Shown: positions 1-14,880, counted from the stretch's first letter. The stretch is DNA of 64,000 bases from Tubulanus polymorphus (GCF_964204645.1 NC_134026.1:4896001-4960000); one strand, 5' to 3'. Program-made: numbers and translations. Notes: generated by a model from the letters alone, not told the origin.

Positions 1-2494
1 TGTTCTTGCATATGCGATATCAATTTTTCTTGAATATTTTTACCTCGCATTGAAATTGAAGTCGAAGATGGTGGTTTTCTCAAATTCTCTAATTTTCAAT
101 AATGATATGTCTTCATTTATCTCCTTCTTAACAATAAACTTTTATACAGTTTATATGAATACAGCATCAAATAATTTGTAAAATGGGGACAGGACAATGG
201 GAGTAGGAGGCTGTGCTCAAGTAGTGGCCCATTGCCTTAAGAAAGATAATTTATAATAAGATGGATGATAGCAATGATGATATTAACAATAAGCAAATAA
301 GAGAGCTATTTTTATCCGCTATAACTAATGTCACCACTGCCCTGTAGGGGATATACTATCAATTTTTGCTAAAGGGATAGTTAACTTCGTTTTCAAATCG
401 CTGATAACTTCAATGAATACGAGATATGTCGTTCAACTTCAATGGCTCGATTCATGTTTTTTCGAAATGAGGCGATGCTCGACGCATCGATCTACGCTCC
501 AAATTATTCATTTAACGCGCTACTGAAAACATAGCCACCGACTGTTTACCGAGAGACAGAGTCAATATTTTACGGGATGTACTACAATTTTCGAAAGCAA
601 ATTTGATTACGCCGTAGTTCCGTGGTTCGAATTCACTATTAAGGCGAAACGTTTATGTAACAACTTCATTTCAAGGTTTATGTAACGAGTTCGTTTCAAG
701 GATATCGATAAACAAAAAATCAGTAAATTACATTCGCCCATAGCCCAGAGCTTTATCTCGGTATTTCCTCAATGAATTGAATGAAGAATACTTCTCAACT
801 ATGGGATTATTGCAACCCAAGAAATTCATGTGTGGCAAGTAAAGATCCATCAGTGTGTCACCCTTGCAGCTCATCGTCATTTGTTGGGGTTTCTGTTCAC
901 ATTATTGCTGTACCTGTTGCAGCATTTGCAGCGCTGGTTGTCATCTTTTTCACGCAGTTGTTGTATCAAAAAAAAAAATCTGCATCTAGCATTTTCCCCT
1001 CGGTGATGATTTCATTGAAATGAATATTTACTTTTAAAATCGATAAGATCAGTTGCAAATTAGATTTGCCCGCTTTTGAGTTAAGCGATATTTTCCTATA
1101 CTTTAACATAGACATTTTGAACACGTATTTAAGCGTTTATTCTACATCAGAAACAGTTCAACTTGAATTCCCTGAATCTACTATGAATACACACTATGGA
1201 AGTGAATAAAGAATAATGAATTTTCAATTTCAGCCGCAAGAGAAGATGATAAATTATGTATTTGTAAGTCGAAAAACATATTTCCTATATGCAGCTAATT
1301 AAACAATTCAGTTGCAATTATGTTTTTCTCGTTTATTTAGAAGAATTTACAATTCATCATTTTGGAATTTCTCCGATGATTTATTAGGCAAATTTGCAGT
1401 GTATTCGTATGCAGTCCTCTGTACAAGTAACTAGTGCTGTAAGCCAACTGGTTTTGGTAGGGGGTTGGTGGTTCTTTTCTGGACTTTCTCCCTCTGCCAT
1501 AGTGGGGGAAAAGAAACGTGGTACCAGTTAATGAGGTCCTGAATAATCCTATAAAAAATAAGGCTGTGCTACATGATCATAAATCGTTCAGATAGCGAAC
1601 TAAATTGTCAACATTACTGGCTGAAATTGAATACACTGCGATCATTTCTAGAAAGTCACATTCTAAAACGATTTAAGCTCATTTTTTTGATCGAGTTAAA
1701 ATCCGTCAATTTTCAAACCATCAAACATTTACATAAATCATCTTTATAGACGACATGTATATCTAACATTTCTATAATCTACGTATGATATTTGTTACTG
1801 TAGTTCAGATGGTGTTGTGAAGTCTGTAGTTCAGATAACCCCTCGACTCCTACATATTTTGGAGTTTCTTACAACGATTATTTTGCATGATTTTGCCCTT
1901 TTCTATTGACCGGAGGTGTATCGTGCTATGACTTTTTAAATTTCGCCGTCGTAGTCCTTCGCAGAAGATCGTATGAAGTATTTCCTCAGTTAGACATGAA
2001 ACATCCCACAGCACTTCAGTGAATATGTCAGGAAATGTTTTTATACATGTGCGGGTGTTCATTCACTGTGGGGGAGTTCATCTATAATGTTTGCCAAAAC
2101 TAGCCCCTATGAATAAACAAATCAATACGTTTTGGGAATTAAAGATATTTTTCTTTCTATTTTCACGTTAAATGTCAGATAAATGTTACAGGATCATCAC
2201 GCTGATCCAAAAGTTTATTCGGAAACGCGTGGGCTTTGTTTTCCAACAATTTCCAATTTTTAAGCAATGATTATTAATGAAATTTTGAGGGAGCCTGATT
2301 TCTGAGAATGTTATTCATGACTATTCATACACTTGCAATAGTTCAGGTCTGTTGATACATGGGTGGGTAACACCATTACATCTTCCATGTGGTAGTATGG
2401 ATTTATTGACTTCGACAGTTTAGCTTTTCCATTTGAATTGAGAAAATTATGGATACATTTCAATTGAGTCAAAAATGATGTCATACAACAGACC

Positions 2495-2594
2495 AGCACA
2501 CCTGGTGGATCCTCACTTGCCACACGTGGAATCTTTTTGCAACAGTAATTGATATCCTATTACATATTAGCACACCTGGTGGATCCTCACTTGC
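2495..2594. repeat. Two direct copies of a dispersed 26-mer
   Basis: The motif AGCACACCTGGTGGATCC plus TCACTTGC occurs at 2495-2520 and 2569-2594; a diverged copy is at 43383-43411. Probably fragments of one transposon family. Confidence 0.8.
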
Positions 2595-2868
2595 TTCAGT
2601 AATTTCCCAAAATCTCATTAGGATAACGTGGTAGTAGTAGTAGATAGCCATTAATTATTAATCATTTTATGATGCTATCATAATGAAATTTTGAGCAAGC
2701 CTGATTTTTTGAGAATGCTAATCACGACTAGTACTGGTGGTTCCTATACTTGGAATAACCCAAATATTAAACGGCTGATAATCTCCAAAACACACATGTT
2801 TATTCTAGGTAACTGTCTATAACAAAAAAGATGAATAATATATCATCAGCAAGAATTCCATTTTCTTG

Positions 2869-2927
2869 CTCTCTCCTCTCTCTCTGTCTATCTCTCTCTC
2901 TTTCTCGCTCTCTTTTCTCTCTCTCAT
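2869..2927. repeat. CT-rich simple repeat
   Basis: Interrupted (CT)n run with occasional G and A; purely simple sequence. Confidence 0.9.
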
Positions 2928-5233
2928 CTTTATTCCGGCTCTTTCTCAGATGATAAATATCTCATCGTTCATTGATTAAACAAATCATTTATTATTCTCT
3001 CTTTCTCGATAAAAACATCTATCACTGCCAGGCATATGTGATCGGTCTTATTCTTATGTCGTCGTTGCGAGCCTTCCTCCTCGTCGTCATCATCGTCGTC
3101 GCTCATCTCTTTGAGCTCATCGACGATAACACCACCGCAACCGCCACGTCGAAACGACGCGAACATACACTCTCATAGCATTACTTCAATAAATAGATAC
3201 AACCCACACCCAAATTTTCGGATAAAAATATCCGACACTATTTTAGAACAGTCGCTATTTTAAAACATGTCGCTAGGGTAAGTGATACCCAGACTTTGGC
3301 TGTAAAAATTCGATCGTATTTCAAAATACATCATGTAACCGTTGTAAGAATTGAATGGTTTACTATTCATCGTGAAAATATACACCCAGATGATATTGGA
3401 ATTTTCTATGAGATATTTTTTACAGTGCGGTGATTATTTTACCGTTCTATGAGGATTTTTTTCGCACATTTGGTGGGGATGTCGGACGTTGATGTTGCTA
3501 CGCCAATATTTATCGCCATAAAGAATGATGGCAGTGTAAGCCATTGATTAATCATGTATTTTGTCAGTAACATAAGCCAGTGATTACAGGAGTCGGGCCC
3601 TAGGGTAATAATAGATGTCTATTCTATTTATGACATTGGGGTATGTTTTGTCTTTGTACAAATGTCTTGTTGCGTCGTCCTCTTTAGCATTGCACTTGAG
3701 GTGTATCAGTATTTTTCGCCAGCGATGAACCCTCGCGATCCGTACTCAATCAGTCATTCCATTATGCAGATGATAGCTCGAGTTCATTAGATGATTGGTG
3801 TTATGCCATCAGTTATTATGATAGATTGTCAACTGATAGATGCAAGTGGCGCCATTGTCACAGTTATATTCCTCAGATATTCTTTGAAAAATCATTCCAA
3901 CAGTTGTGACCTAATTTGAGTTTACAATTCTTTTAATCCTTAGAACGTTTCCGATAAAAAGGCATTGGTCAGCAAACATGGAATGAAATGTTCCAACGGC
4001 AGTTATTGCTTTGAAGCTGCCGACCCTGAGAAGGTAATGAAGAAGCTAGGCTAAGATATCAAATGCATAAACATGGTTCTTGCTCGTATATGTAACTGTC
4101 CAGTTGAGATGATAGATTCATTCTACTTTCCATAGTAACATATGAATAAGCTGCCCGCTAAATGATATTTCAGGATGGTTTTTATCGTGGAAATACGTGG
4201 ATGTAGAAGTGTCCATTTTATGCTGAATGGATACTCGTGGCCACCAATATGATCTATCACTTTCCATCTCATTTCACTCATTCCCCTTAGGACTCATTTC
4301 TGGTTACAACAAATCATATGTACCAGCTTAGCTCGAAGCTTCTGGTGAACATGAGCAGCAAGTGACTTTAGTTAAATGATCATCACATTCAGTTCGTCCT
4401 CGTCTATGATATTTTCATGAAATGATTACATTAAGATTAAGATTGCCTTCAGAAACTCTTGTGTTAGTATAGAATTATACCTTCGTAACTGCATATTGTC
4501 TTGCAATGCATTACAAAATCAAGCAGTTCTTCTTACTTTAACTATAGAGGGTTCACTGTTATTTGTGACTTAATCGAAATTTTCCATCTGTTCGTTACTT
4601 GATCCAAATATTCTTAACCAGCGCGTTGTTTGCCCGGATCTGCCATGGGCATCGATTCCCATAAGTATACCGGTAAGTTATTTTTGCTTCCGATATGTCA
4701 TTCGATCTGTAAGCACAGGCATGCCTCGGGTTCCGCTGCAGGATTTTCTTCTTTTTGCTGGTGGTACGAATAAGCACCATCGATTTTTCTCGCGCAGAAA
4801 GTAGCAATCCGTCTCTCGTAGGCTGGTCATCGGTCGCAGGACATCGATTACCATTTCACCAGAGGATTTACCCGCCGTACTCGTTGTTAATACCACCAGG
4901 AAGAGAGGGCAGGAATTCGGGTTGAAAGCAATGGAGACGCTTATTAAGACCACTGATAGCATGTGTCGAGTTCACAGGCCGAGTAAAAATATATGCGTAA
5001 AGTTCAGCTCGAAAAACTAGCAACCATGAAAAGAAACTTAATCTTTCATAGGCTGAGTAGAACGAGCTTAGAAACGACAAGAAAATCGATACGAGCTTAG
5101 TATACGAAACGTTTCTAGTTTCTAGCTATGAAATGGATGGCTTTGGAAGTGGGATAAGCTGATGAACATCTAGTTGAAGTAAACGTTCTGCGAATAGCCG
5201 CAGGGTTTCGATGCACCCTGTGAAAAACTATCC

Positions 5234-5246
5234 GGGGGGGGGGGGG
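5234..5246. repeat. Poly-G run (13 nt)
   Basis: Thirteen consecutive G; a similar shorter run occurs near 22110. Confidence 0.9.
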
Positions 5247-5254
5247 TCGGTAAT

Positions 5255-5530
5255 TCGTCACCGTAGTCGCACACGCGGGATCATCTTCATCCCTGTGATG
5301 CTTTTCGAATGACGCGCACCTTATTTACATCTGCTTATTTCATATCAGCGACTTTCCGCACGACTGACTTAGATGATTCCGTCGGATAAATGCTGCGAAT
5401 GAACGTCGCGCATCTTTTATTCGTTGCGTTAATGAATCCGCCGTCGATAACGCGCATTAAACACGATTGGTCAACATAAACTTCGTAAAAGCTACTGTCG
5501 CGGCGGGGAGATTTTATAAATACCCGATCA
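5255..5530. promoter_or_regulatory. CpG-rich patch, possible regulatory element
   Basis: Dense CpG with homeodomain-like GCGTTAATGA and CGCATTAAAC cores, followed by a TATA-like TTTTATAAATAC. It stands out from AT-rich surroundings. Function is inference. Confidence 0.25.
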
Positions 5531-6745
5531 ACAATTCATAGAGGATAATGATATCCTCAGTTTTCCGTTTCGGTTTCATTGAAATCACGGATGATTACGT
5601 TCTCTTTTTTCGCCGTTCATTTCCTTTGATTCCACGAATTTGTTCAGTTTTTCATTACAGATTCGGTTTCTGCCGTACGAGATTATGATGAAACTCGTCG
5701 ATAAGAGGTTCCCAGCTGCATGGATTCGCGCAGGAATTCTTTCTAAGTCATCGGCTAAGAAGTCTTTTTCGCTGTGACGGCTGATTAGTGTAATGACTAC
5801 AACTAGACACATTGAGATAAAAGCGTTCCCTCTTTCTCTTGAACTAGCTCGTTATATCTCTTTCCTGGCTAACTTTCTTCCCTGAAAAAAGACGCTGAAA
5901 AAGGACCTAATTTTGAATATATCAAAATAATCATAGACGTTTTTTTATTGGAATTAATCCCTTCTTTCATTATCATTTCTTCGCTCGACGTACATTCAGT
6001 TCAGGTTATAATCTTCTCGTCCTAATTCTGTTGAAAAGATTACATCGTACGCAAAGAGAATTTGGAACCGAGTTCCTTCGCTAAATGTGCATTCGTTTAG
6101 GGTTAGAATCGTCTAGTATTTTGGAGAAAATGGTATTCTCATCCGATATGAGGTGAATGTCTCGTCATAAACTATCAACAGTGCTCGTTCTGTTGATTCG
6201 ATTTCTGGAGGCTGCGTTCGTTCCATCTGTATTACACATGACTGCACATAGTCTCAATACAGGAAACATGCTTAACATTGAGTAGAATTGAAAGTTTACG
6301 GTATCTCTATCGAATTCCACATCTATTTAATGATTAGTCGATGGCGCGATGTCTGCAATGAGGAACACCGGGGCGATGGATGGACACGAGTCGTTGCTAC
6401 CAGTTCATGTATGGCGATATCACCATCAGCGAGATGATTTGTTAATTTTAAAGCTATTTTAATGCTTCAACGAGTTCCCTACTCGCGACGATGCTGGTCT
6501 TCGTCAATATGGAACGCTCTTTGAGATCGGTGTTGATTGGATAAGTGTGCTAAAGGGAGAATTGGCAGTCAGTGGTCTAATGGCTGCCAGCTTATTCTTA
6601 ACCATATGTATCAACTACATTGACGATGTTCCAGCGTTTTCCAACGCGGATGTATTTTCCTATGCATTGAATTTGTCTCTTTCATATTTGACCATTAAAA
6701 GTTATGACCTTGGAAATGAGTTATCAGCTTATTCGGAGGAGATGA

Positions 6746-6854
<109 letters not shown>

Positions 6855-8269
6855 ATATCTAGGCTTATAAGAATTGCCTTATACGCTTAAAGCTCCTCTT
6901 GTATATGACTAGACAGCCTATTCGTTCTACTTAGTAGCCGGGTAGCCAGACACGCCTTGACATTTCTCAACACGGCTGTTGTCAGGTTTCTAAAATAACA
7001 GGATGTCACTCTGAAACGAGACGTACCAGTCAGCGGTCACTTCCACCGATAAGCAAGCGACGGCGTCGATGGTTTTTTACATCTCATTTTTTTTTGCGGG
7101 TTCTTATCGCGTCGGAAAATCGTCGCCTAAGCATCTCACAACGTAAGGTTTCCGTGAATCTGATGAGTGTTAGTCGTATAATTATTCACAGTGCGGTGAT
7201 TATTGATTTTCTCCGGCAGGGTCAATTAGCAATCATCAAACGACAAAAGTTTTCATCACTTTTTTCCTCTCAGTCAGCGCGGGCCATCGATGCTTTTAAA
7301 GTGTCATTCGCACCTGGTCGGGTTCTATCTGTTGAATATGCCTGAGGAGTGCTGTTTACGTTGTAAGGATCTGAATAAAGGGATAAAAGGCAGTAAGTTG
7401 CCTTTAGATGGTATATGTTCAAAACGATCATTCGATAATCACCCATGGCTTCGTGGTTTGGCAGTTTGGCATACATCACAAGTAGACCTCAAAAGCTGAT
7501 GTTGCCAGCTTGACTTTGTCGTCTTCGGTACCTGACTTTCCCGCTGATTATGATTTTAAAATCAACTCGATTCACGAAAAAAATATTATTGGAATATGAA
7601 GAAGTTCATTTATCGATCTAGTCATAGACATAACTCCTCATAGGCCTCGGGGTTTAATCGGTAACACCGTTTGTCGCTGAAATTCGAAGCTACGTATTAT
7701 TTTGCCTATTATCGGCGACGATGTATACGGCGGCGTCGTTCCCGGTAGAGCTGGTTACCGCCGAATGAACGGTCTATAAAACATGAAGCCTCTAATGGCG
7801 ATGCAGTGAAACGAAACCAAAAGCCGATGTATGTATGCATTGCAGCTCTCCGACGCTGTCATGCAAATAGCACAAACATCGCTTCGACTAAATTATTGCC
7901 CGACGATAAAGGCCTTCGTTCAGTTGACGAGACTTTAGACATGTCTTCATTAAAGAGATTGGACCGCGGCGAATGTACACAGGTTTCTGTTCCTGCCTGA
8001 GGTGTTTTTTTCCCGCGCGATCCTCAATCATTTCTTTGCGGCGACGGCGACTCGCGAGGCCCGACAGCGTTACACCGCCGCCGTTAATTCAAATGGCAGA
8101 CAGAAAAAGGCGCGTGCTGATGATTAGCTTGACCGTCCGTGTAGCATGTTTGTTACGCCTTGTTGTGGTAGATTTGGTTAATAAACTTTCATTCGGTAAA
8201 ACTTTCATGTCGTGATGATAAGGCACTGCAGAACTCTAGCTTTGATTCGATGTAAAAATCTTTGTCGTA

Positions 8270-8500
8270 GAAAACTCGGGGAATCCTAGCATTTTAAACT
8301 TAGAGATTCACCTCTGATTCACTTAGGGAAATTTGTGTAATCAGGGAAAACTCAGGGGCCGGTTTTATAGACAAGTGTTACCTTTAACCCTGGGGTTAAC
8401 TCAATTCATTTTCAATTGAATTAGCCCCAGGGATAAAGGTAATACCGGTCTATAAAACCGGTCCCAGGGGATTTCTAAATGGGCGGAAAGTGGCCACCGC
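8270..8500. mobile_element. Degraded hAT-like repeat interrupted by a palindromic MITE
   Basis: The right end GAAAGTGGCCACC (8485-8497) and the internal AACTCGGGGAATC and AGGGAAAACTCAGGG stretches match the element at 53423-53585. The left terminus is missing. The 8356-8465 palindrome is inserted within it. Confidence 0.6.
8356..8465. mobile_element. Palindromic MITE nested in the hAT-like repeat
   Basis: Arms GGCCGGTTTTATAGAC and its inverted copy GTCTATAAAACCGGTC bound about 110 nt; the inner arms CCTTTAACCCTGGGG and CCCCAGGGATAAAGG also pair. CAGGGG borders both sides, a possible target duplication. Confidence 0.75.
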
Positions 8501-11500
8501 GATTCCTACTAAAGCTGCACTTGGCCCCAAAATGATGCGTTGGCCCTTATCATCGGATCAGTATCCAATTTGATGAAGTATTGCCTCGACCATTTCATCG
8601 ACTGTTTATTGTGCATTACAAAATAATACCAGTGAGTTAATGAATTCGGACACGCGAGGTTTTTGCGTGGTAGCGCCATCGACAATTCGACGGGGCGTGC
8701 GGTGTTATGATTGCCAAATGAAGTGTCGTTGATTACCTATGAATGCGCCACAATTTTCTGATATTGCGTAGCTGCAGGGGTTTCGTTTCTCAGTCGTATT
8801 TTTAGTCGGAAAATATGAGAATTTTCAGCGGCTTCGTCCTCCCGGCTCGTGCGTTGTCGTCCTCCCGCTGGTGCATCGTCTGATTTACCCGTCTAGCACG
8901 CGAAACACAAGTGTTGTATATGATTTTTCCCGAAAGCGGCCACTTGTTCCGTAACTTAATACCGAGGACAACATAACCGCCAAAAATGAATATGAGGCTG
9001 AAAAAATTGATATCTCGTTTCTCATTTTTGCTGTGCTTAGAAGTTTACCTGGCCGGCCGCCTTTATCCTGTACATTACTTTACTTTGAATCATGATCGAG
9101 CTAACAATAACAGACCCGGTAGTAATAGAAATGAACTGGTTCAAAATTTTATTGCACTTTACAAAATGACCTTGCCTATTAAGAATGAACATGTTATCAT
9201 CTGTTAGCCCAATACCAGGAATAGTCATTGGCATCAACTAAAAGCTACAGAAGAAAATTTTACCAGATATTATGACCAGATATGGCTAAGTCCTCGGTTA
9301 TTATCTATTTCGTCACTTGATATTTCTAACAGATTTCTGCCTAGCGAAAGAAAATATCGCGATTATTCAAAAGATGAGCAGTCTTCCGGAAATGCTTGTC
9401 AAGCATTGAATAACCAGTGCGGGATTGTTAATTGTTTGTATGTTACCCGGGCTATGAATTACATGATTACCTGACGAACCAATTGCAGCCATGCTACCTT
9501 GTGTTGATGGCTCATCTCCGTAATATTCCAATCGAATGATTGAATGAAATTTTTTTCAACGATTTCGCCCTCAAGTATTCCCTAAACGCTGTTCCTCGGG
9601 TTAAAACCGGCAGCAATTGATTCACAATTCCCCTGGAAATGATGTCTGAGAATAAACTCCCACTTCCTGCCGTAAACTTTAGATTGCGACGTTGAATTTG
9701 CCGTCTGATGCGAATCTCACCAACGAGCGTTTAACAAGTGACTTTTTTCCGTTCACATAGAGATTAACCCCCGAGCTAGAAAAATTATCTCATCGAAAAC
9801 ACTTGTTGATGTTGAAATGATAAATTGTGAAAAACAAGTTCGAAAAGGTTTCATTGAGCTTTAGTTCATTTCACTGCCGATGCTGTAATGAAATTAATTC
9901 ACTTTGAAAACTGAACTTGTTCTGGAATATTTTAGATTTTTAGCAGTAAGTTATCTGATCAAATAGCGTGTGGATTTGCTGTATATGCCAGTGGCATTTT
10001 AAATACAGTTTTATCGAAATGATTTTCCTACTATTTATGTCTTTATTTAAATTCAAACATGGTTTATCAGATCATCACGTGCATATTTTGGCAACAATAA
10101 TGAGATACCCTCCGGAGTTTTACGTTGCTACTGAAATGAAACTTTAAAGGACCTGAAAATATGTTCGTTTATAACCGAAAGTTCATTGTGCCCATTATGG
10201 AATTTGAAAAATAGTGTATTATGCGATGAAATTCTAAGTTTGTAATTGATAAATCGTGTTAAACGAGGTCCCGATGTATGCGCTTTTTGAATGTGGATAT
10301 TACGTAAAGTCGTTAGTTGTGCTTCACCATCTTAGTTTTCTTCATCGAGCGGTGTAGCGCATAGAAACATGTTTTTGTGTGTCCGAAATGTTTAGCCTTT
10401 TCTGATGGTAAACGTTTGATTTTTTCTGGCAGATCCGACGCGAAATCATCAATAATAGCATTGTGTTGTAAGACGAGACCGGTCTGTAGTCAATATCGTC
10501 TAGTCTTATCGCATTAAACGTGTTATTGATAAGCTTTTGTACATCCATGAATTATATAAGTGTCCTGACTTGATCAGATTTTCAGAAGGTATTTCGCAGT
10601 GATATACTATATCGTCCATTATCCGTCTCGGAGATTCTTACGGTCGACTTGGCTAAGTAGGTGCGCACGCTAATGTTTTTCCATTTGGGAATGATCTTCG
10701 ACTGCAGAAAGGGTATTATATATTGATGCCCGTCTTTCGTTCGTCCGCTTTCAAACATGGAGATGATACGTACGTAGCTATTAGTCACCGGAGGTAAAAA
10801 GACATGGTCATAAAGCTAAACTCGAAAAGTGCATTATTCTAGCAGTCTGGTAGATCGCAAACGGTTTTTGTCATATATATTACGAGATCTTGTAACAACT
10901 AGAATCAAGATTGATTTAACCTTTAATGTTCGTCATCCCGCAACTTTCACCGACAAGACCGAAAACTTCAGTTATAATACGGATGCGTACAATTCAGTCT
11001 TAAGACTGATGGCGATAGTCGCGATCGCGCAGAGATGATTTGACCCGGTCCAAATTGACACAGATCAGGCTATGAGTGGCTAAAGTGGCTGGCAAAGATA
11101 CTGAATGTTCGCTGGGCGCAGTCATCGTCCCCTTCATATTCTTCTAGTTGGCAAGAAAAACTAAAGTAAGATGTTATTCTCATCGTCGTCGTCGCTGGTG
11201 TACATGGATGTACGCGAGTGACTGATGAGCCTCGCATAATGCAAATAATGTTTTTCCTTTTCTTCGCAATTTCAAATCCCAACGCTGTCAAATGAATGAT
11301 GTTCTATGTTTTCTCTGTCGATGATAGCGCGCAAATCTGTCGTTCTATCTGCTGTCGCTGCGTCGGTGTGAGCAGCCCCGTGTAACGCTCATTCGGCATT
11401 CGAGTCACGCAGGTAGATCAGATAAGCAATAACCGTACTTTCGACAGTGACAACGAGGGTTCCATCTCGATGGGTTCCATACGGAATCGATGTTCGGTTG

Positions 11501-11632
11501 AATAAATCCTGCCGACCGACGAGAAATGAAAACCGTCCGACTAGTGAAGAGACGACCGGTTCATGGCGTCCATTTCACTCTCGTGGACTCTTGTTTTAGA
11601 ATATCTAAGGGTGCCAAATATGGCCAACTATA

Positions 11633-11905
11633 GCCACAATCACACGAAGACGATTTGGCCCGGGCCAAAATGGCACCAATCAGCACCAATGGCACCAATT
11701 TGGCCCGTGCCTAATTAGAAAGGGCGTTCATACGCAAACCATTCACTCGATACTCAACAATGCTCAAACAAAGCGAAGTGGATCCGGTGCCAGTTGCAAT
11801 TCAAACGCAATCAATTGTCCAATGCTAAAATTAGGCTCGGGCCTGGTCCGACGGTTTTGGCTGGGCCAAATTTGGCCCGGGCCAAAAATGCAAGTGTGAT
11901 CGCGG
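11633..11905. mobile_element. MITE-like element with GGCC-rich interior, copy 1
   Basis: Ends CCACAATCACAC and GTGTGATCGCGG form imperfect inverted repeats; the interior repeats TTTGGCCCGGGCCAAA. A related shorter copy lies at 14881-15022. It has no coding capacity. Confidence 0.65.
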
Positions 11906-14269
11906 CCAATTTTTGATGACGTAAACACTTTTATAGTAATGATGATGTTATCCGTTATCTTAGGGGTGAGTCGATGTGCACTACGTCAATAATTACATTC
12001 CAAAATAACGATTACAACTTTGAATTTTGGCATTCATTTTGTAGTTAGATAAGTTTCGTGACCCTTTCTATTTGATAAATTTTCATGTCTTTTCAATAAT
12101 GAATTTTCAGTGGTCCTGCCACGTCGTCAATATGGGGGCTAGTCTGGTTAGACTGGTTGCCAGTCAATACACGAACATTGAAGTTAATTTTCTTTTTCTT
12201 TTTGTTATAAACGCAAAACACTTCATCCATGAATATGAATTAATACTGATAAATCTGATATGCAGTGGTTATTTCTGAGTCCAGTATAAGGTGGATACAA
12301 GTTCAGCTGTTTCAACTCTTCTCTTCACCCATGTCTGTCTGTCTGTATTTGCATTTGCGTGATTTGTCGGAAATCATGTGAATGATTATTGGATCACTAT
12401 TCATTCCCTGTGGCTATTTCGGCGTCTACTGATTTTCGCTGGCCAATTTTTTGCAATCCAATTAGATAATACAGGGCTGGAATAGACTTCTGTGAGTTGC
12501 TCCCTGCAGTTACCATACGATTCTGTTTACTCAGCCTGTACTAGCTTACACACTTGGACATGGTCGCTCGGAGGCTGATAATTACAAAAAGTTGTACGAC
12601 TAGTAGCACGTAAGCCCATTCACGAAGAGTTTTTTTTTTTACGAATCATAATCTTGTCGCGAATGAAAAGTCGAAAAGTTCTGAGGCTTGAGGTGGTAAA
12701 AAATCAACTTATACATGGCAAAAAGGCTGAGGTTTTTAGATTTCAGTCTCGGGCAATTCCTCTGTTAATGAAAGGATCTGACCCCAGCATTGCCATTACT
12801 GAATCAATGTTGTTGGTAGTTACCTTCTGTTGACTTTGGTGTGGCTTTGCAATCACCATTTGGACATTAATCACACATAGATTATGTATTGTTTACCTCA
12901 TTACTCTCTTTGTTAGAGTTATCGTCTCGTATTTCACTCTGACGAGCGCGGACCAGAATGATTTGCCCTATCTGACCGGAATGAAATTGAAATATTAATA
13001 TTTCCATCGAGTATGTATTATTTCAGCCACTCTCTCGATAGTTCAGCTATGTGTGTTAATATGTAATAAGACTAGTTGATTAGAATATTTCCAAGAATTC
13101 TTCCACTAGTTCTCTTAGCCAATCTTTTTCATCTGGGCTGCAATTCCCTTATACTGTGACTTGGTGCCAGAGAAGAATCTTTGACCAAAAATTTTGGTGG
13201 GACCAGCTAAAAATCTATGACTTAAACCACACGATAACTAAATGAACCGAGCATTGCCTATAAATCCAACCATATTTTATGGCATAAAAAAATTGCTAAA
13301 AGCCTCTTAAATACTAATGTTATATCCAGACTGTTGATTCGTTTTCATGGTGACCGGAAACTGCAAAATTGTGCTGTAATCTGACCTAATGGCGCTGCGG
13401 CTTTGCCGGGATTACTGATTCGATCGGCGTTCATCAGATATGATATAATTCCGAGCGTTCATTATATACGTACGTGGTTCGGGCGCGGATCCGACGAATT
13501 AAGACCGCGTTCGTTTCTCGGCGTCGCGATGAAAAAATAATGGACCGTTGTCGACGACGTAAGCGAGACGACGAAATCGTATTAGCGCGGACACACCGTA
13601 ATTGAGTGATGGAATGGTATTGTTCATGAGAACCGCGCGGTTCAATCCGGCTCGATCTGCACTGTACATATATATACATATACATATAAACAGCCAGCTC
13701 TTCGTCTAATACTTCAACATTCTCCTATCTTTGAAAAAAAAAGATCTATTCGTTTGGACGAAGACTGTCTATTATTTACTGCAATGGTTCCGTAGTTGAT
13801 ATCTACTACATGTAGGGAAGATGAATATTGAATAACTCGGGTCTATTGTATCACTTATCAATATATCCGTGACGAAGTAATAAGATACGCAACCCCATAA
13901 TTGTAAATTTACTTAGAAGGTTTTATCATAGAATTATTAGAAATATTTCTGGTGGCTCTGCCTAGTTCTTCAGTCTTAAAATGATATGTCAAAAATAACT
14001 TAATAAAGGAATCCACAGTATATGCGTTTTTAGTAGAATCCTAATAGATTTAGTAGTACAGCAGAATCTGCTAGATTCAATTTTGGACCGACAAAATTTA
14101 TCTCAATTTTAAGAAATCCAGACCCAACATCATATTATTATACACACATACAAAATAACACCTCCTAAGGATCAAAATCTGGATAAAACTGATCCCAATT
14201 TAGCGGGTTTCTCTGTATGACTGCATTAATTCAGTTCGGAACATTTTGCATCAAAAACGTTGCTGCTTT

Positions 14270-14560
14270 GTCAGTGTGTAATATTCATCGATCGATTTGA
14301 AAACATGCTCTCGTTCGACGTCGTCGTCGTCGGTGCCTAATTCATCAAGCAATCTTCACCTCGCGGCATTAATTTACATGAATTAAGATAACCGTTGAGC
14401 GAAAGTCGGAACCCTCGGTGGCGGCGAAAGAGCCGATGTCAGTTCGGCATCGCGCTCGCTCGCGCGCGTGTATATCGTCTTTTCAATCGTGTTGCGTCGG
14501 AATTATGCATAAATATCGGTGTTGCATGATTCCCCTCGAGTGCTCATGAGAAAACCTGAA
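14270..14560. promoter_or_regulatory. CpG-rich patch, possible regulatory element
   Basis: CGACGTCGTCGTCGTCGG and CGCGCTCGCTCGCGCGCG runs, with AATTAAGATAA and TTATGCATAA motifs nearby. No exon is found downstream that would make it a promoter. Confidence 0.25.
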
Positions 14561-14880
14561 GACATGTCGCAGTTTCCGTCGGGAATCAATAGTTACCACG
14601 TGTTCCTAATGAATGAGGCTATTAAACTCGAAAATGACTGCCATCAACTGTTGAAACGGTGCTAAAGAATTAGACCCACGGTACGCGCTCGCCTTATTAC
14701 GAACCATATGTACTTTAACCCATTCAATTTTTCTATCACCTCTCAGAAGAGTTTCTCCGATATAAACTGCAAGCCAATTATGATGGATTCCATAGCGGGT
14801 TCACAACTATTTTTCCTCTGCATTCAGAATGTTTGTGACTAAAGCTGCTATCATATTTGATCATTTGAGAATTTTTGGCC

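Noticed and set aside
781-1023. 80-codon open frame with a hydrophobic stretch
   Set aside because: No homology, no splice or promoter context and intron-like composition; hydrophobicity comes from T-rich sequence.
3041-3178. Open frames on both strands with Asp/Val-rich repeats
   Set aside because: Caused by a GTC/ATC trinucleotide run; no homology.
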